This document shows, piece after piece, positions 27,436-35,979 of a DNA stretch of 64,000 nucleotides (positions are counted from its first letter, which is position 1; every line of letters begins with the position of its first letter). The DNA is from UBA1952 sp965246905 (lineage in GTDB: Bacteria; Bacteroidota; Bacteroidia; Chitinophagales; Chitinophagaceae): positions 3,784 to 67,783 of the forward strand of contig CBDFFZ010000008.1 of assembly GCA_965246905.1 (NCBI GenBank). The letters are read 5' to 3'. The position numbers and the translations under genes are program-made. Under the pieces are notes generated by a model. That model made no database searches, had not been told where the DNA came from, and worked only from the letters and a program-made list of their open reading frames with translations.

Positions 27436-28602
27436 TCAGCGATAGCTGCTCATGTCTATACTTTCCCTTGCTGCTATATTATTTATCAGCTCCTGCCGGT
27501 ACGGCTTCAGGTCTTTAAGCGTGATCGTATGCAGCAGCAGGTCATTCACGGTACCATTGCTGAGCATAAACCGGGCTGCAAATATGCCAAACTGCTGTGC
27601 CAGCGCTTCCTGTATAGGCGCAAATTTTTCCGCCTTATCCTTATTCGCCTGCTCGCGCTCTGCCTGCTCATCATGCGTAAGGTACTTGCGCTGTGGCAGC
27701 CTGGTGGCAAGGCTCAGGGCAGTTGCTGCATCATGGATGGCAGTAAGGCCATTCTTCAGCTCACATACTGCGGCGCTGCTTCTTAAGGAATGATGAATGC
27801 CCTTTGCGTCGCTTAATGAGTCGGGCTGTAAAGAGCCATCTGCAAGCGCGCGCACCGCTACATCATCCATCACCTGGAAAGGGGGTTTATTGAGCCTGCG
27901 CGCAAGCCCGTCGCGGTAGCGGTACAGCCCGTTGAGGATGTATTGATCGCGCGGGCTCAGTTTATGCAGGTCGGCAGGCTTCAGAAAGTTTTGCTTTGCT
28001 TCGATTTTATGAATGGTAGTGCTCAGGCCGGCCTGCTCTTCCCGCACAAAAGGCAATAGGCCTTTCGGCGCTGCCTCGGCTACCAGCAATTCTTTCAGGG
28101 AATGCAGCCAGAGCACATCCGCAGCCGCATAAAGCGATTGCGCAGGCGAGAGCGGGCGCTGCCTCCAATCGCTGCGCTGCTGCCCTTTGCTAAGCGTCAG
28201 CTCCATCTTTTCCGCCAGCAGCGCTGCCAGCGATATATGTTCATAATTGAGCAGGATGGCCACTACCTGCACATCAAATAGGTTTTTAGGATAGCAGCCG
28301 AGGCTGTGCAGCAGGCGCAGATCTTCCCCCGGCGAATGCACGATCTTTTCAATACGCTCTTCTTCGAAGATCGCGTAGAGCCCGCTCAGATCCAATCCCG
28401 CAAGCGGGTCTATGAGATAGCAGGCGTTGGGCGTAGCTACCTGTATGAGGCAAAGAGTAATGCCGTATGCGCGGAGGTTGTTATCAAACTCCAGATCGAA
28501 AGCAATAGAGGCCGCACCGGCAAGCACCAAAATGCATTGCGCCAGCGCTTGCGGCGTATCTATAAGCTGAACCGGATTTGGTACGACAGGCAGAGAATCC
28601 AA
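27436..28602 (-). CDS. rnd: Ribonuclease D
   Basis: A 388-residue 3'-5' exoribonuclease of the DEDDy class, which trims tRNA and other stable RNA 3' ends. The catalytic motifs are visible: DLEFD (motif I), HSPGEDLRLLHSLG (motif II) and YAAADVLWL (motif III with the Tyr). An HRDC domain for RNA contact follows, beginning LSPRDQYILNGLYRYRDGLA. The start appears to be a TTG at 28602; a stop five codons upstream rules out a longer version. It is convergent with the response regulator and has no evident operon partner other than the helicase 110 bases upstream on the same strand. Confidence 0.9.
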   Translation of the reverse strand: MDSLPVVPNPVQLIDTPQALAQCILVLAGAASIAFDLEFDNNLRAYGITLCLIQVATPNACYLIDPLAGLDLSGLYAIFEEERIEKIVHSPGEDLRLLHSLGCYPKNLFDVQVVAILLNYEHISLAALLAEKMELTLSKGQQRSDWRQRPLSPAQSLYAAADVLWLHSLKELLVAEAAPKGLLPFVREEQAGLSTTIHKIEAKQNFLKPADLHKLSPRDQYILNGLYRYRDGLARRLNKPPFQVMDDVAVRALADGSLQPDSLSDAKGIHHSLRSSAAVCELKNGLTAIHDAATALSLATRLPQRKYLTHDEQAEREQANKDKAEKFAPIQEALAQQFGIFAARFMLSNGTVNDLLLHTITLKDLKPYRQELINNIAARESIDMSSYR

Positions 28603-28714
28603 TGGATCGTATTTTTATTGAGCGTAAGTGTATGCGCGGCTAAGATAGGATACTTAGTCAAAGCGCAGCAGGTCGTATTTATTGCACCTGGCGCAAATGG
28701 AAGGGCCGGCGCGC

Positions 28715-30622
28715 TTAGCTATCCATAAATTCCCAGGCGCTCTGATAGGCATTCTGCTCCTGGGCATACGTAATGAAATCTTCATAAAAAGAAAGTACGG
28801 AAAGGGTGGCGCTGTCACCGGCGATTACGAGCTTTTTGCGAGCGCGTGTCATAGCCACATTCATGCGGCGGGTATCGGCCAGAAAGCCAATAATGCCTTC
28901 GCTGTTGCTGCGCGTCATGGAGATGTACACAATATCGCGTTCCTGCCCCTGGAAAGCATCCACAGTATTGATCGAAATTTTATCCCGGATAGCTGCCAGT
29001 GCCGGTGCATGGCTCAGCAATTCTTTGAGGACATCTACCTGCTGCTTATAAGGAGAGATAATAGCAATAGTTGGGAAATCCGCTGGAGTGTAATGAGCGC
29101 TGAGTGTAGCGGCCAATCCGCATAAATGCTTTATTAAAAACGAAGCTTCTTCCGGATTTGTGGTGCTCGTGCCTTCGCTTTTCTCCTCGAAGCCGCAGCC
29201 TGCTGTATCTATAAATAAGAGCGGGGCATCTCCCTCAAAAAGTAAATGCCCGGCTACCGATGGGTGCGCCTTTAATGCATTTTTATAGAATACACCGGAT
29301 GAATAGCTCATGATGGCTTCATGCATACGGTACTGCTCTTCGAGCAGGGTTACGGCTTCCGGATGCAGCGCCACGCATTTCTCGAGCAGTGTTGTAGCCA
29401 GTCCGCCCCGTGCCGCTTCGGGTGATTTTATAGTGGGCGGCAGTTGCTGATGATCGCCGGCAAGCACGAGCTTTTGTGCCTTTAGCGCCGGTATCCAGCA
29501 GGCAGGCTCCAGCGCCTGGCCGGCTTCATCGATCACGGCCGTATGATAGTTTACATTGCGTACCGTGTAATGATTGGCGCCTACCAGCGTTGCAGCAATC
29601 ACCTGGGCTCTGGCTATAAGATCATCGGTGATGTACTGCTCTGTGTTGCCTACTTCTTTCATGATCCGGTGCGCCTCATCGAAAAGTGCTTTTCGTTGCT
29701 CGCGCTCTGCCTTGCCGAAGCTCCGCTTGTATTTGTGCGCCATATTCTTAAACTCCGCAGCCTGCTTTTTTAGCTTCTTTGCTTCTTTCATGGCAGGATG
29801 CGCAGCTATCCGGCTATCCAGCGTAAGGGATGCCAGCCGCTCCGATACACGGGTAGGGTTGCCTACACGCAGCACATTCAATCCTTCTTCGGATAGCTTT
29901 TCACTGAGCATATCTACCGCTGTATTGCTGGGCGCCGTAACCAGCACCGGACCGCCATCCCGCTTAATGATGGCTTTGATGGCCTGCACGAGCGTAGTTG
30001 TTTTGCCGGTGCCGGGCGGGCCGTGAATGATGGTCAGCTCATTCGCTGCGAGTATCTTGTTTACAGCTTCATTCTGGGAAGCATTGAGCGTAGCAAATTC
30101 CATTGCCGGGAGCGCTTTATTGAATGTTGGGGGCTGCGCACCTGTCAATATTCTTGCCAGCCTGCCCTGCTCTTTATTTTCTGAAACTGCTGATGCGCCT
30201 TTCAGCGCGCGCTGCATCTCCTCATAGCTGGCTTCATCAAAAAGAAGATCGATGCCGAGCTTACCATCGCTTGCCCAATCCGGCAGCTCTTCTGTACGAA
30301 GCGTGATTTTTAAGCGATTGCCGCCTACATAGGCAATGGTACCGGCTACAAAATCTGCCTGCGGATTATGGTTGGAGAATAAAGTTGCGGAAGCGCCAAA
30401 GCGCAGGCGGTGCGGGTCGTCTGTATGTGTGGTGCGCTCTGCCTCTACCGTAATATAATCGCCGCGACTGGGCTCTGTGCCGCGGATGGCGATGGGATAC
30501 CAGGTAACACCGGCTGCGCGGCGGGTAACGGCAGATGCAGTTTTGGTAAGCCTGAGATAGGCAGCCTGATCGGCATCCCGCTCAATAGCGAGGAGCTCAA
30601 GCTGCTTCTTAAAATAATCCAT
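28715..30622 (-). CDS. Upf1/IGHMBP2-like superfamily 1 helicase
   Basis: A 635-residue SF1B helicase. It begins with an N-terminal beta domain (GVTWYPIAIRG) and continues with the core: Walker A GPPGTGKTTT, motif Ic NTAVDMLSEKL, Walker B VIDEAGQALEP, motif III GDHQQLPPT, motif V VDAFQGQERDIVYISMTRSN and motif VI MTRARKKLVIAGD. It lacks zinc or R3H domains. Bacterial members are annotated as AAA domain or IGHMBP2-family helicases; their exact roles are not settled. I use the ATG at 30622, because a -7 promoter element lies only three bases upstream. Confidence 0.88.
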   Translation of the reverse strand: MDYFKKQLELLAIERDADQAAYLRLTKTASAVTRRAAGVTWYPIAIRGTEPSRGDYITVEAERTTHTDDPHRLRFGASATLFSNHNPQADFVAGTIAYVGGNRLKITLRTEELPDWASDGKLGIDLLFDEASYEEMQRALKGASAVSENKEQGRLARILTGAQPPTFNKALPAMEFATLNASQNEAVNKILAANELTIIHGPPGTGKTTTLVQAIKAIIKRDGGPVLVTAPSNTAVDMLSEKLSEEGLNVLRVGNPTRVSERLASLTLDSRIAAHPAMKEAKKLKKQAAEFKNMAHKYKRSFGKAEREQRKALFDEAHRIMKEVGNTEQYITDDLIARAQVIAATLVGANHYTVRNVNYHTAVIDEAGQALEPACWIPALKAQKLVLAGDHQQLPPTIKSPEAARGGLATTLLEKCVALHPEAVTLLEEQYRMHEAIMSYSSGVFYKNALKAHPSVAGHLLFEGDAPLLFIDTAGCGFEEKSEGTSTTNPEEASFLIKHLCGLAATLSAHYTPADFPTIAIISPYKQQVDVLKELLSHAPALAAIRDKISINTVDAFQGQERDIVYISMTRSNSEGIIGFLADTRRMNVAMTRARKKLVIAGDSATLSVLSFYEDFITYAQEQNAYQSAWEFMDS

Positions 30623-30625
30623 GCG

Positions 30626-30633
30626 CAAAAGTA
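30626..30633 (-). promoter_or_regulatory. -7 element abutting the helicase start codon
   Basis: On the minus strand TACTTTTG (TAnnTTTG) is followed by CGC and then ATG. Transcription would start at or within a few bases of the A of ATG, so a leaderless mRNA is likely. Confidence 0.6.
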
Positions 30634-30708
30634 GCCGAGAAAACTTCTTCCCACTACAGCCCTGATTGTCAATCGCGGGCAGTGTGCAAATAGCTACAGG
30701 TCGCCTGC

Positions 30709-30960
30709 GGCGCTGTAACTGCCGTTTGCAATGCTGTAAATGCAGTTTACCATATGCGCAGGGGGGGTACCAATATTGTAAACGTTAAATACAGCGCTGT
30801 ATTTAACGTTTACAATATTGGAAGTGGGGGTGTCAATGCTGTAAACAGCGGTTACAATATTGGCAAGGGCGGTTACAGAATGGTATTTAACGTTTACAAC
30901 ATTCGCATGGGGGGTGCGCATGCTGTAATCGTAGTTTACAGCATTGACGGCGGCCCGCCA
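30709..30960. repeat. Twelve-unit 21-bp tandem array, self-complementary
   Basis: Twelve units of exactly 21 bp, with boundaries at 30709, 30730, 30751, 30772 and so on to 30960, with no length change. Units alternate between forms such as AATGCTGTAAACAGCGGTTAC and AATATTGGAAGTGGGGGTGT. Several contain GTAAACnnnGTTTAC dyads, and 30772-30813 forms a long palindrome (GTAAACGTTAAATAC with GTATTTAACGTTTAC). Seven-codon frames stay open on both strands. The array is upstream of the helicase promoter. An additional worn unit may follow 30960. Confidence 0.82.
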
Positions 30961-31068
30961 ATATTGGCAAGGCCCTGTAAATGTTTACTGGTGCATGTAA
31001 TTTTTTCTCATTCTTCCTGTAGCGGGCAGGCCTACAGCCATCAGGAAGCCTGTAACCCTTTCGACCCC

Positions 31069-31097
31069 GTAGAGACGTTGCAATACAATGTATCTAC
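31069..31097. repeat. Degenerate copy of GTAGAGACGTTGCA palindrome
   Basis: GTAGAGACGTTGCA, one base, then TACAATGTATCTAC: arms match at 11 of 14 positions. It is a worn copy of the perfect element at 53311-53341. Confidence 0.6.
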
Positions 31098-31216
31098 CAT
31101 ATTTCTGGCCATACAAAGTATTTAGAGCTGCATAAAGCAGGACAAATCGCTGTAAAAGGCAGCCTGTAAGTTGCCAGCCTCCTGGATTCCTGCGAGGAAT
31201 GAACACAGTCCAAAGG

Positions 31217-31723
31217 TTAGGCTTTCTGCTTAAGATCCGGAAAGATCATTTTAAACCATGCAGTAAAGGCATCCGGCTCGCGGGCTATCCATTCTTTAAT
31301 GGCATCCAGGCTTAGAAAGCGATATTCGGCTACTTCTGCCGGGTTTGGAGCGATGGCGCCCTTGTAAGTGCCGGTAAATAAATGATCCAGCTCGTTTTCA
31401 ATAAGGAGATTGTCAACTTCAGCCCGGTATCGGAAAGGCTTCCAGTAAGCCAGCGGGCAATCGAAACCCATTTCTTCCATGAGCCGCCGGTGCGCGGCAT
31501 CCATCGTGGCTTCGCCCGGGGCAGGATGCGAGCAGCAGGTATTGGTCCAAAGCCCGCCGGAATGATATTTATTATAAGCTCTTTGCTGCAGGAGCAGTTC
31601 ATGCCGCTCATTAAAAATAAAAACGGAAAATGCACGGTGAAGGGTGCCCTGCTTATGTGCGGCCAGCTTTTCCTCGCTGCCTATCGCACCATCGGACTCA
31701 TCAATAGTAATCACATAATCCAT
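31217..31723 (-). CDS. idi: Isopentenyl-diphosphate delta-isomerase, type I
   Basis: Interconverts isopentenyl and dimethylallyl diphosphate, which feeds carotenoid synthesis. The 168-residue protein has the type I layout: MDYVITIDESDG, LHRAFSVFIFN, the active-site Cys region LWTNTCCSHPAPGE with metal-binding His, and the Nudix-like helix AAHRRLMEEMGF followed by EVDNLLIENELDH. The ATG at 31723 matches the usual start of the family; an upstream TTG is less likely. It is divergent from the carotenoid genes that begin at 31799, so a shared 75-base control region may serve both. Confidence 0.93.
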   Translation of the reverse strand: MDYVITIDESDGAIGSEEKLAAHKQGTLHRAFSVFIFNERHELLLQQRAYNKYHSGGLWTNTCCSHPAPGEATMDAAHRRLMEEMGFDCPLAYWKPFRYRAEVDNLLIENELDHLFTGTYKGAIAPNPAEVAEYRFLSLDAIKEWIAREPDAFTAWFKMIFPDLKQKA

Positions 31724-31798
31724 ACAGGGAGTAGTAGCTTGGTAGGCGAATTTAGGATACAATACCGCTCAACCCTTCCCGAAGATTTATAGATCACC

Positions 31799-33016
31799 AT
31801 GCACCCCGAAAATCAATTAAAGCCTTTACTGCTCATCTTCCCATTTGGCTATTTATCGCACTACCTGCGCTGCCTCATGCTTGCCCGTTTATTCCGGGAG
31901 CATTTTACCGTGCTGTTTGCGGCTAATCCTGCATACGATCTATACCTCACCCGCGAAGGCTTTGAAGCTTTTGAATGCCCGGGCATGAATGCTGCGGAAA
32001 CACTCGCCGCTATTGAAAAATTTGACTTTTCCTGGCTCAATGAAGCAAACCTTGAAGCGGCTTTCAAAGCGCAGGTACAGGCCATTGAGTTACTAAAGCC
32101 GGCAGCAATATTAGGCGATGCTGTGCCAACCTTAAGGATGGCGGCGGATAAAACAGGTGTCCCCCTTATTTCCATAGTGAATGGGTATATGAGCAAATAT
32201 TTTGCAGGCCACAGGGCGCTGTCCGTAACGCATTCCGCTTATCCTTTAGTGAAAAAGCTGCCACCTAAAATTGGGGTATTGCTTACAGAGCAGGGGGAAG
32301 CATTGGGCTTCCGTACGGTGCATAAGCCCTTTAAAGCCTTACGCCGTAAATGGCATCTCCCGGAAAAAAAATATTACCCTGATGAGCTGGAAGGCGACTA
32401 TACGCTGATACCGGATATGCTGAGCCTCTTCCCGCAAAAAAAACTACCGGTAAACTATAAGGTGATTGCGCCCCTATTTTATACAGGCAATGAAGAAGAG
32501 TCAGAGCTTTTGCCGGATGAGCGTAAAACGATCTTCGTGAGCATGGGCAGTACTGGTGCCTGGCAAAGTATGGTTGTGCTCAATGATCCGGTGTTTGCGC
32601 GGTACCGCATTATTACTGCCGGTGATACGCAGGGTTTTTTGAATGCCCCACACATACTTTCTGTTCCCTTTGGGGATGCTGCAATACTATTTCCGCAAAC
32701 GGACCTCGTGATCTGCCACGGCGGCAACGGTACCATCTATCAGGCCCTGGCTTTCGGTTTGCCGGTGCTTTGCCATCCTGCGCATTTTGAGCAGGAATGG
32801 AATGTAGCGGCCATCGAGCGGGAAGGATTAGGTAAAAATATCGCCGGGATCAATGAGCCTGCTATGCTCCTGGCCGTAATTGAAAAATGGCTTGCTGCTA
32901 AAAATTCCCCGCTTTTAAGAGAATATCAGGACCGGATTGCTTTTTATAAAGCGGTTTTGCCGGAGGCTATTGCTGACGTATGCACCGCCGTTTTAAAATC
33001 GGCTATAACCTTATAG
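31799..33016 (+). CDS. Family 1 glycosyltransferase, CrtX-like
   Basis: A 405-residue GT-B-fold glycosyltransferase. The N-terminal half starts LLIFPFGYLSHYLRCL, and the C-terminal half carries the nucleotide-sugar block VICHGGNGTIYQALAFGLP followed by HPAHFEQEWN, close to the UGT signature. The position at the head of crtI-crtB-crtZ-crtY and the divergent idi suggest it glycosylates the hydroxyl groups of zeaxanthin, as CrtX does in other bacteria. Sequence alone does not prove the acceptor or sugar; a polyene or polyketide acceptor would also fit. Confidence 0.78.
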   Translation: MHPENQLKPLLLIFPFGYLSHYLRCLMLARLFREHFTVLFAANPAYDLYLTREGFEAFECPGMNAAETLAAIEKFDFSWLNEANLEAAFKAQVQAIELLKPAAILGDAVPTLRMAADKTGVPLISIVNGYMSKYFAGHRALSVTHSAYPLVKKLPPKIGVLLTEQGEALGFRTVHKPFKALRRKWHLPEKKYYPDELEGDYTLIPDMLSLFPQKKLPVNYKVIAPLFYTGNEEESELLPDERKTIFVSMGSTGAWQSMVVLNDPVFARYRIITAGDTQGFLNAPHILSVPFGDAAILFPQTDLVICHGGNGTIYQALAFGLPVLCHPAHFEQEWNVAAIEREGLGKNIAGINEPAMLLAVIEKWLAAKNSPLLREYQDRIAFYKAVLPEAIADVCTAVLKSAITL

Positions 33017-33063
33017 CGCTATAGCGGAATGATTTTTGGATAATAGATGTTTATACGCCTACC

Positions 33064-34587
33064 TTGTCTATAATTGTTTCATCCACTGTGTCTCCAGGCA
33101 AATCAATCATTATCGGGAGTGGCTTTTCCGGCCTCGCCGCAGCCTGCTTTCTGGCAAAAGCCGGTGAAGAGGTTACAGTGCTCGAACAGCATGACATGCC
33201 TGGCGGACGAGCGAGAAAGCTAAAGGGAGCGGGCTTTACTTTTGATATGGGCCCAAGCTGGTACTGGATGCCCGATGTATTTGAGCGTTTTTTTGCTCAG
33301 TTTGGCAAGAAGGTAAGCGACTATTATGAGCTCTTACGCCTCGATCCTTCCTACCGGGTTTACTGGCCGGATGAAGCCGTAGATATACCCGCAGATTATG
33401 GTGAGCTGCAGCAGCTGTTTGAGCGCATCGAAAGGGGCAGCGGCGCAAAGCTGGACCGTTTCCTGGAAGGGGCAAAATTCAAGTATGAGACGGGTATGCA
33501 CAAGCTGGTTTACAAGCCCGGCCATTCACTGAGCGAATTTGCCGATATGGATCTTGCAAAAGGCCTGTTGAAGCTTCAGGTATTCGCCTCTGCGAGCAAA
33601 CATATCGCCCAATACTTTCGCCACCCGAAGCTGCAACAGTTGATGGAGTTTCCCCTGCTTTTTCTGGGTGCGCAGCCGGAAGATACGCCTGCGCTGTACA
33701 GCCTCATGAACTATGCAGATATAAAGCTGGGCACCTGGTACCCGATGGGCGGTATGTATCGGGTGGTGGAAGCGATGTATGATCTGGCGCTGAGCCTCGG
33801 CGTTACCTTTCATTTTAAGCAGGAAGTAAAAGAAATAATAGTGGCCGGAAACCGTGCGGAGCGGGTTGTTACAAAAAGTGGTTCTTTTGAGGCAGATGCA
33901 GTTATAGCGAGTGCGGATTATCATCACGTAGAGCAAAGCCTGCTTGCCCCGGAATACCGTACTTATTCGCCCAAATACTGGGCAGGTCGCACGATGGCGC
34001 CCTCCTGCCTCATTTATTATATTGGCCTTAATAAAAAGCTGGATAACCTGCAGCATCATTCCCTGTTTTTTGATACGGATTTTAAGCAGCACAGTGCTGA
34101 GATATATCAGCATCCTGCCTGGCCGGAAGCACCGCTGTTCTATATTTGCAGCGCTTCTCAAACCGATGCCACCTGTGCGCCACCCGGTTGTGATCAGCTA
34201 TTCATTCTGATACCGGTTGCAACAGGTATTATTGATACCCCGGAGATCAGGGAGCAATATTTTGATCAGGTAATGAAGCGGCTCGAAGCGCAGACCGCCC
34301 AACAAATCCGCTATGCAATTGTATATCGCAAAGATTATGCGCCAACCGATTTTATAGCCGATTATCATGCTTTTAAAGGAAATGCCTATGGGCTCGCCAA
34401 TACACTGATGCAAACTGCTATCCTGAAGCCTTCCATGCGCAGCAAAAAAGTTAGCAATCTGTTTTATACCGGGCAGCTCACCGTTCCGGGGCCGGGAGTG
34501 CCGCCCAGCCTTATCTCCGGTGAAATTGTAGCCCGCGAAGTATTAAAGCATAAAGCAAAACAACATTCGCATACGTACATCTATTAA
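33064..34587 (+). CDS. crtI: Phytoene desaturase
   Basis: Converts phytoene to lycopene by successive desaturations, membrane-associated and FAD-dependent. The 507-residue protein shows the FAD-binding GSGFSGLAAACFLAKAGEEV with VLEQHDMPGGRA, the conserved FDMGPSWYWMPDVFERFF, and the C-terminal signature YTGQLTVPGPGVPPSLISGE. There is no ATG before the FAD motif; the frame can start at TTG 33064 or GTG 33088, an uncommon start that may lower translation. It is 48 bases after the glycosyltransferase and its stop directly abuts the crtB start. Confidence 0.95.
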   Translation: MSIIVSSTVSPGKSIIIGSGFSGLAAACFLAKAGEEVTVLEQHDMPGGRARKLKGAGFTFDMGPSWYWMPDVFERFFAQFGKKVSDYYELLRLDPSYRVYWPDEAVDIPADYGELQQLFERIERGSGAKLDRFLEGAKFKYETGMHKLVYKPGHSLSEFADMDLAKGLLKLQVFASASKHIAQYFRHPKLQQLMEFPLLFLGAQPEDTPALYSLMNYADIKLGTWYPMGGMYRVVEAMYDLALSLGVTFHFKQEVKEIIVAGNRAERVVTKSGSFEADAVIASADYHHVEQSLLAPEYRTYSPKYWAGRTMAPSCLIYYIGLNKKLDNLQHHSLFFDTDFKQHSAEIYQHPAWPEAPLFYICSASQTDATCAPPGCDQLFILIPVATGIIDTPEIREQYFDQVMKRLEAQTAQQIRYAIVYRKDYAPTDFIADYHAFKGNAYGLANTLMQTAILKPSMRSKKVSNLFYTGQLTVPGPGVPPSLISGEIVAREVLKHKAKQHSHTYIY

Positions 34588-35457
34588 ATGCGTTACCAGC
34601 ATCCAGCCATTATGAATACGATTGACCAATTCACCAGTGTTTCCATGCAGTGCAGCCGGCTCACTACCGAGGCGTACAGCACTTCTTTCTCCTCCGCTAT
34701 ACGATTGCTTCATAAAGATCTTCAGCCGCATATTCATGCTGTTTACGGGCTGGTGCGCTACGCGGATGAGATTGTGGATACTTTTCATAATCATGATAAA
34801 GCGGCGCTGCTCACACGCTTTAAAAATGATGCTTTCCATGCGCTGGAGCAGGGCATTAGCCTTAACCCGGTATTACATGCGTTTCAGTTTACGGTACGCA
34901 AGTACAATATAGATCACGCGCTGATTCACGCTTTTTTTAGGAGCATGGAGATGGATCTTGAAAAGAAAACCTATCATAATGACGCCGAGTTGGAGGACTA
35001 TATCTATGGCTCGGCAGAAGTTGTAGGCCTTATCTGCCTCTGCATTTTTTGCGAAGGCTCAAAGGAGGAATACAAACGGTTGGAGCCTGGCGCACGTGCG
35101 TTGGGCGCAGCATTTCAGAAAGTAAATTTCCTGCGCGATCTGAAAGCGGATTTTCAGGGATTGGAGCGCTCATATTTTCCCGGTGTGGATCTGCGGTTGT
35201 TCGATTCGGCGGCAAAGCAATCCATTGAAGAAAGCATTTGTGCGGATTTTGAAGCTGCTTATGGCGCCATCCGGCAGTTGCCTATCAAGGCTAAGCTGGG
35301 CGTATATGTAGCTTACCGGTATTACCTTTCTCTCTTTCGGAAAATCCAGCGCCTGTCCGCAGCGGTGATCATAGAGCAGCGCATCCGGATACCGGATATG
35401 ATGAAGCTGATGATCGTATGCAAAGCCGGCGTACGCAGCGGACTGAACATGATTTAA
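34588..35457 (+). CDS. crtB: Phytoene synthase
   Basis: Head-to-head condensation of two geranylgeranyl diphosphates to phytoene. The 289-residue protein carries both Asp-rich motifs of the squalene/phytoene synthase family: YADEIVDTFH near residue 55 and FLRDLKADFQGLERSYFP near residue 175. AYSTSFSSAIRLL at the start is typical. The ATG at 34588 follows the crtI stop with no gap; an ATG at 34612 is an alternative. Expression is likely coupled to crtI. Confidence 0.95.
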   Translation: MRYQHPAIMNTIDQFTSVSMQCSRLTTEAYSTSFSSAIRLLHKDLQPHIHAVYGLVRYADEIVDTFHNHDKAALLTRFKNDAFHALEQGISLNPVLHAFQFTVRKYNIDHALIHAFFRSMEMDLEKKTYHNDAELEDYIYGSAEVVGLICLCIFCEGSKEEYKRLEPGARALGAAFQKVNFLRDLKADFQGLERSYFPGVDLRLFDSAAKQSIEESICADFEAAYGAIRQLPIKAKLGVYVAYRYYLSLFRKIQRLSAAVIIEQRIRIPDMMKLMIVCKAGVRSGLNMI

Positions 35458-35471
35458 AGAACAGCATAATT

Positions 35472-35479
35472 TAGGTTTG
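35472..35479 (+). promoter_or_regulatory. Possible internal -7 element before crtZ
   Basis: TAGGTTTG fits TAnnTTTG and ends five bases before the crtZ ATG. It may give a leaderless crtZ mRNA inside the operon. Confidence 0.4.
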
Positions 35480-35484
35480 TAAGT

Positions 35485-35973
35485 ATGTTATCGTACCTGT
35501 GTTATTTTTTATTGATAGTAGCGGCTTTCTGCTTTATGGAAGGCGTAGCCTGGGTAATGCATAAGTATGTAATGCATGGGCTGCTCTGGTATTTGCACAA
35601 AGATCATCATCAAAAGGAAGAAGGTTTTTTTGAGAAGAATGATGCCTTCTTTCTCATCTTCGCTACGCCGAGCATCGTATTGCTGTGGTTTGGCGTTACG
35701 GTGCCGGTGCCCTGGATGGGCTTTGTCGGTTTTGGTATTTTCCTGTACGGTGCGGCTTATTTTTTAGTGCATGATGTAATTATTCATCAGCGTTTTAAAT
35801 GGCTCGGCCGGTCCGATAACGAGTACATAAAAGCCCTGCGATGGGCGCACAAAATGCACCATAAAAAGCTGGATCGTTTTGAGGGAGAATCCTTCGGGAT
35901 GCTATTCGTAGCGCGAAAATACTGGGAGAAGGTAAAGCGCGACCGTGCGCACAAATCCCCTCAAAAAGCTTAG
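35485..35973 (+). CDS. crtZ: Beta-carotene hydroxylase
   Basis: A 162-residue di-iron membrane hydroxylase of the fatty acid hydroxylase/sterol desaturase family; it turns beta-carotene into zeaxanthin. The four His clusters are all present: HKYVMH, HKDHH, HDVIIHQR and HKMHHKK. Membrane helices lie between them. It is 27 bases after crtB and 6 bases before crtY. The length is right for bacterial CrtZ. Confidence 0.94.
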   Translation: MLSYLCYFLLIVAAFCFMEGVAWVMHKYVMHGLLWYLHKDHHQKEEGFFEKNDAFFLIFATPSIVLLWFGVTVPVPWMGFVGFGIFLYGAAYFLVHDVIIHQRFKWLGRSDNEYIKALRWAHKMHHKKLDRFEGESFGMLFVARKYWEKVKRDRAHKSPQKA

Positions 35974-35979
35974 TCCGTT

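Noticed and set aside
30709..30960. CRISPR array
   Set aside because: No constant repeat and unique spacer; unit length 21 with no spacer; no cas genes in the window.
30754..31125. Open frame across the 21-bp array as a small repeat protein
   Set aside because: 21 is divisible by three, so frames stay open by default. Frames are open on both strands, without a ribosome site or codon preference.
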